This document shows positions 61,911 to 64,000 of a DNA stretch of 64,000 bases, piece by piece. The notes beneath the pieces are model-generated. The model was not told where the DNA came from. It saw only the letters and a list, made by a program, of their open reading frames with translations, and searched no databases. Location: contig NZ_DAMACX010000017.1 of assembly GCF_031998825.1 (NCBI RefSeq), positions 17,005 to 81,004 on the forward strand, read 5' to 3'. The DNA is from Pseudescherichia sp031998825 (GTDB lineage Bacteria; Pseudomonadota; Gammaproteobacteria; Enterobacterales; Enterobacteriaceae). How positions within the stretch are numbered: position 1 is the stretch's first letter; each line of letters begins with the position of its first letter. A program made the translations under genes and the position numbers.

Positions 61911-62630
61911 TTAGCACTTCGGCGGGGTGCCCTGCGGCGGCAGGTAGCGGATCGGATCGATGGCTGTAGCGCGGTAGCGCAGCTGGAAGTGTAGCTTCAC
62001 CGAGTCGGTATCAGAGCTGCCCATCGTGGCGATCTTCTGCCCTATTTTTACGCTCTGGCCGTTGTTCACCAGCAGCGTGTCGTTGTGAGCGTAGGCGGTG
62101 ATGTAGTCCTCATTATGCTTGATCATAATGAGGTTGCCGTAGCCGCGCAGCTGGTTGCCAACGTAGACCACCTTCCCTGCCCCGGCGGCGTAGATCGCCT
62201 GCCCACGTGAGCCCGCAATGTCGATACCCTTGTTACCGCCGTCGGCGGAGGAGTACGGCAGCACCACGGTGCCGCTCGTCGGCCAGCGCCAGCAGCGCTG
62301 TCCTACCGGAGGCCAGGAGGCTGGCGGCACGGTGACGACGCGTGAGGAAGAACCGCTGCTGCGCTTACCGGAGGACTTTTTGCCGGAACCATTGACACGC
62401 AGCCGCTGGCCGATCTCAATGGTATAGGGCGGAGAGATACCGTTAAGGCGCGCCAGATCCCTGACGCTGGTACCGGTCAGGCGCGAAATACGCGACAGCG
62501 TATCGCCACGTTTAACGACGTAGATATCTTCATCGGATAGCTTGTTCGACGAACAGGCGGCCAGCAGCATGCCCAGCATCAGGCAGATAATAAGGCGAAA
62601 CGGTTTTCTCATCGGGCGTCCTGCGCTCAA
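61911..62630 (-). CDS. actS: LysM/M23 lipoprotein YgeR (ActS), amidase activator
   Basis: Outer-membrane lipoprotein of 239 residues. It has a signal peptide with lipobox LLAAC, a LysM domain (YVVKRGDTLSRISRLTGTSV to about residue 80), a Ser/Lys-rich linker and a C-terminal degenerate M23 (LytM) domain ending AIDPIRYLPPQGTPPKC. In E. coli YgeR/ActS activates periplasmic amidases, mainly AmiC, during envelope stress. The M23 domain lacks the usual zinc ligands, as in other activators. It lies between glyU and lysS. Confidence 0.94.
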   Translation of the reverse strand: MSAGRPMRKPFRLIICLMLGMLLAACSSNKLSDEDIYVVKRGDTLSRISRLTGTSVRDLARLNGISPPYTIEIGQRLRVNGSGKKSSGKRSSGSSSRVVTVPPASWPPVGQRCWRWPTSGTVVLPYSSADGGNKGIDIAGSRGQAIYAAGAGKVVYVGNQLRGYGNLIMIKHNEDYITAYAHNDTLLVNNGQSVKIGQKIATMGSSDTDSVKLHFQLRYRATAIDPIRYLPPQGTPPKC

Positions 62631-62724
62631 AACGGATCCTCAGGTAATTGTTATGGGTTTTTTATGATAGCAGCCATACGCCGAAGGCTAAATGTCTTCA
62701 CTGTGATTTACATTTCAGGGGAAT

Positions 62725-62803
62725 GAATGCCCGGTGGCGCTACGCTTACCGGGCATACGGGCAGTGCGGTTTTGTAGGCCGGATAAGCGCAGCGCCATCC
62801 GGC
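62725..62803. repeat. REP/BIME pair between actS and lysS
   Basis: One unit, TGCCCGGTGGCGCTACGCTT followed by ACCGGGCA (from 62727), and a second, TGTAGGCCGGATAAGCGCAG through ATCCGGC (62775-62803), in opposite orientation. The second stem is followed by TTTTTT near the lysS stop. Confidence 0.85.
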
Positions 62804-62816
62804 TTTTTTGCAGGAA

Positions 62817-64000
62817 CTACTTAACCGGACGCATCGCCGGGAACAGGATCACGTCGCGGATGGTGTGGCTGTTGGTGAACAGCATCACTATACGGTCGAT
62901 ACCAATGCCCAGACCTGCGGTCGGCGGCAGGCCGTGCTCCAGCGCGGTCACGTAGTCTTCATCGAAGAACATCGCCTCGTCGTCACCGGCGGCTTTCGCA
63001 TCCACCTGGTCCTGGAAGCGCTGGGCCTGGTCTTCCGCGTCGTTCAGCTCGCTGAAGCCGTTGCCAATCTCACGTCCGCCGATAAAGAACTCAAAGCGGT
63101 CGGTGATCTCCGGGTTCTCGTCGTTACGACGCGCCAGCGGGGAGACTTCAGCCGGGTATTCAGTGATGAAGGTCGGCTGGATCAGATGCGCTTCAGCGGT
63201 CTCTTCGAAGATCTCGGTCACGATACGGCCCAGACCCCAGCTCTTCTCAACCTTAATACCCAGATCGGCGGCGATCGCTTTCGCCGCGTCGAAGTTATCC
63301 AGGTCGGCCATGTTGGTCTCCGGACGGTACTTCTTGATCGCCTCACGCATGGTCAGCTTCTCAAACGGCTTGCCGAAGTCGAAGGTCTCCTCGCCATACG
63401 GCACCTCGGTGGTGCCCAGAATGTCCTGCGCCAGGGTCCGGAACAGGGATTCGGTCAGTTCGATCAGATCTTTATAGTCCGCATAGGCCATATAGAGTTC
63501 CATCATGGTGAACTCTGGGTTATGACGAACGGAGATGCCTTCGTTACGGAAGTTACGGTTGATCTCGAACACGCGGTCAAAACCACCGACCACCAGACGC
63601 TTCAGGTACAGCTCCGGCGCGATACGCAGGTACATGTCCAGGTCCAGAGCGTTATGATGGGTGATGAACGGACGCGCAGATGCGCCGCCCGGGATCACCT
63701 GCATCATCGGGGTTTCCACTTCCATAAAGTCGCGGCCCACCATGAACTGGCGAATACCGGCCATGATCTGGGAACGAATTTTAAAGGTCTTGCGGGACTC
63801 ATCGTTGGAGATGAGATCCAGGTAACGCTGGCGATAACGCGCTTCCTGATCCTGCAGGCCGTGGAACTTGTCCGGCAGCGGACGCAGGGCTTTGGTCAGC
63901 AGGCGCAGCTCGGTGCAGTGGATGGAGAGCTCGCCGGTTTTGGTCTTGAACAGCTTCCCTTTCGCGCCGAGGATATCGCCCAGATCCCACTTCTTGAACT
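62817..64000 (-). CDS. lysS: Lysyl-tRNA synthetase, class II (N terminus outside window)
   Basis: Charges tRNA-Lys with lysine. About 394 C-terminal residues are present; the frame is open to the window edge, where it begins FKKWDLGDILGAKGKLFKTK, part of the N-terminal OB-fold anticodon-binding domain. The class II motifs include motif 2 FEINRNFRNEGISVRHNPEF and motif 3 GLGIGIDRIVMLFTNSHTIR. It ends LFPAMRPVK at a TAG stop. No break is visible. The missing ~110 residues should lie just beyond 64000. Confidence 0.97.
   Translation of the reverse strand, partial: FKKWDLGDILGAKGKLFKTKTGELSIHCTELRLLTKALRPLPDKFHGLQDQEARYRQRYLDLISNDESRKTFKIRSQIMAGIRQFMVGRDFMEVETPMMQVIPGGASARPFITHHNALDLDMYLRIAPELYLKRLVVGGFDRVFEINRNFRNEGISVRHNPEFTMMELYMAYADYKDLIELTESLFRTLAQDILGTTEVPYGEETFDFGKPFEKLTMREAIKKYRPETNMADLDNFDAAKAIAADLGIKVEKSWGLGRIVTEIFEETAEAHLIQPTFITEYPAEVSPLARRNDENPEITDRFEFFIGGREIGNGFSELNDAEDQAQRFQDQVDAKAAGDDEAMFFDEDYVTALEHGLPPTAGLGIGIDRIVMLFTNSHTIRDVILFPAMRPVK

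Noticed and set aside
1..64000. CRISPR arrays, rRNA genes and IS elements
   Set aside because: No regularly spaced direct repeats, no rRNA sequence and no transposase ORF or IS-type terminal repeats were seen.

Overview
The window is a chromosomal segment of a GC-rich member of the Enterobacteriaceae. Its backbone follows the Escherichia coli gene order thyA-lgt-ptsP-rppH-mutH-ygdQ-ygdR-tas-lplT-aas-galR-lysA-lysR-ygeA-araE-kduD-kduI, later rejoined at glyU-ygeR-lysS. Protein identity to E. coli is high in the backbone. The extra cargo, above all a crtE-idi-crtX-crtY-crtI-crtB / crtZ carotenoid cluster of the type known from strains once called Erwinia herbicola, points to a yellow-pigmented plant- or environment-associated genus (Pseudescherichia/Escherichia vulneris, Cronobacter, Franconibacter or a relative). 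The genus is an inference from remembered sequences.

Layout. 1-16.6 kb is core: lipoprotein modification, PTS-Ntr, mRNA decapping, mismatch repair, the DARS2-like DnaA-box region between rppH and mutH, lysophospholipid repair (lplT-aas), one OmrA/OmrB-type sRNA, galR, and the divergent lysA/lysR pair. 16.7-27.7 kb is an oligogalacturonide catabolism locus: outer-membrane porin (kdgM), TogMNAB ABC importer, oligogalacturonate lyase (ogl), ring-opening protein KdgF, KduI and KduD. KdgR-type operators precede kdgF, togM and the kduI/ogl divergon; araE lies inside the locus, as in E. coli. 28-33 kb carries a methionine-type ABC importer (metNIQ paralogue) divergent from a single-chain fusion of a cystathionine beta-synthase-like and a cystathionine gamma-lyase-like enzyme, which suggests methionine-to-cysteine reverse transsulfuration. 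33.2-40.5 kb is the zeaxanthin glucoside cluster with 4-bp gene overlaps. 40.6-49.1 kb is mixed accessory DNA: LysR regulator, SRPBCC protein, SDR, an unusual PhnD-like protein coupled to a membrane fatty acid desaturase, an aldo-keto reductase, glucose dehydrogenase gcd and a GNAT. 49.2-54.8 kb is an AT-richer chaperone-usher fimbrial operon. 55.7-59.1 kb is a GPH sugar symporter plus GH31 alpha-xylosidase-like pair.

59.1-61.8 kb is a small island at the 3' end of tRNA-Gly(CCC) (glyU). It is bounded by a 22-bp direct repeat of the tRNA 3' end and carries a PD-(D/E)XK-like protein, an XRE regulator, an unknown membrane protein and a fragment of a serine-recombinase-type HTH, but no intact integrase. 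It is the most interesting uncharacterised unit in the window. The right edge returns to core with ygeR (actS) and the C-terminal part of lysS.
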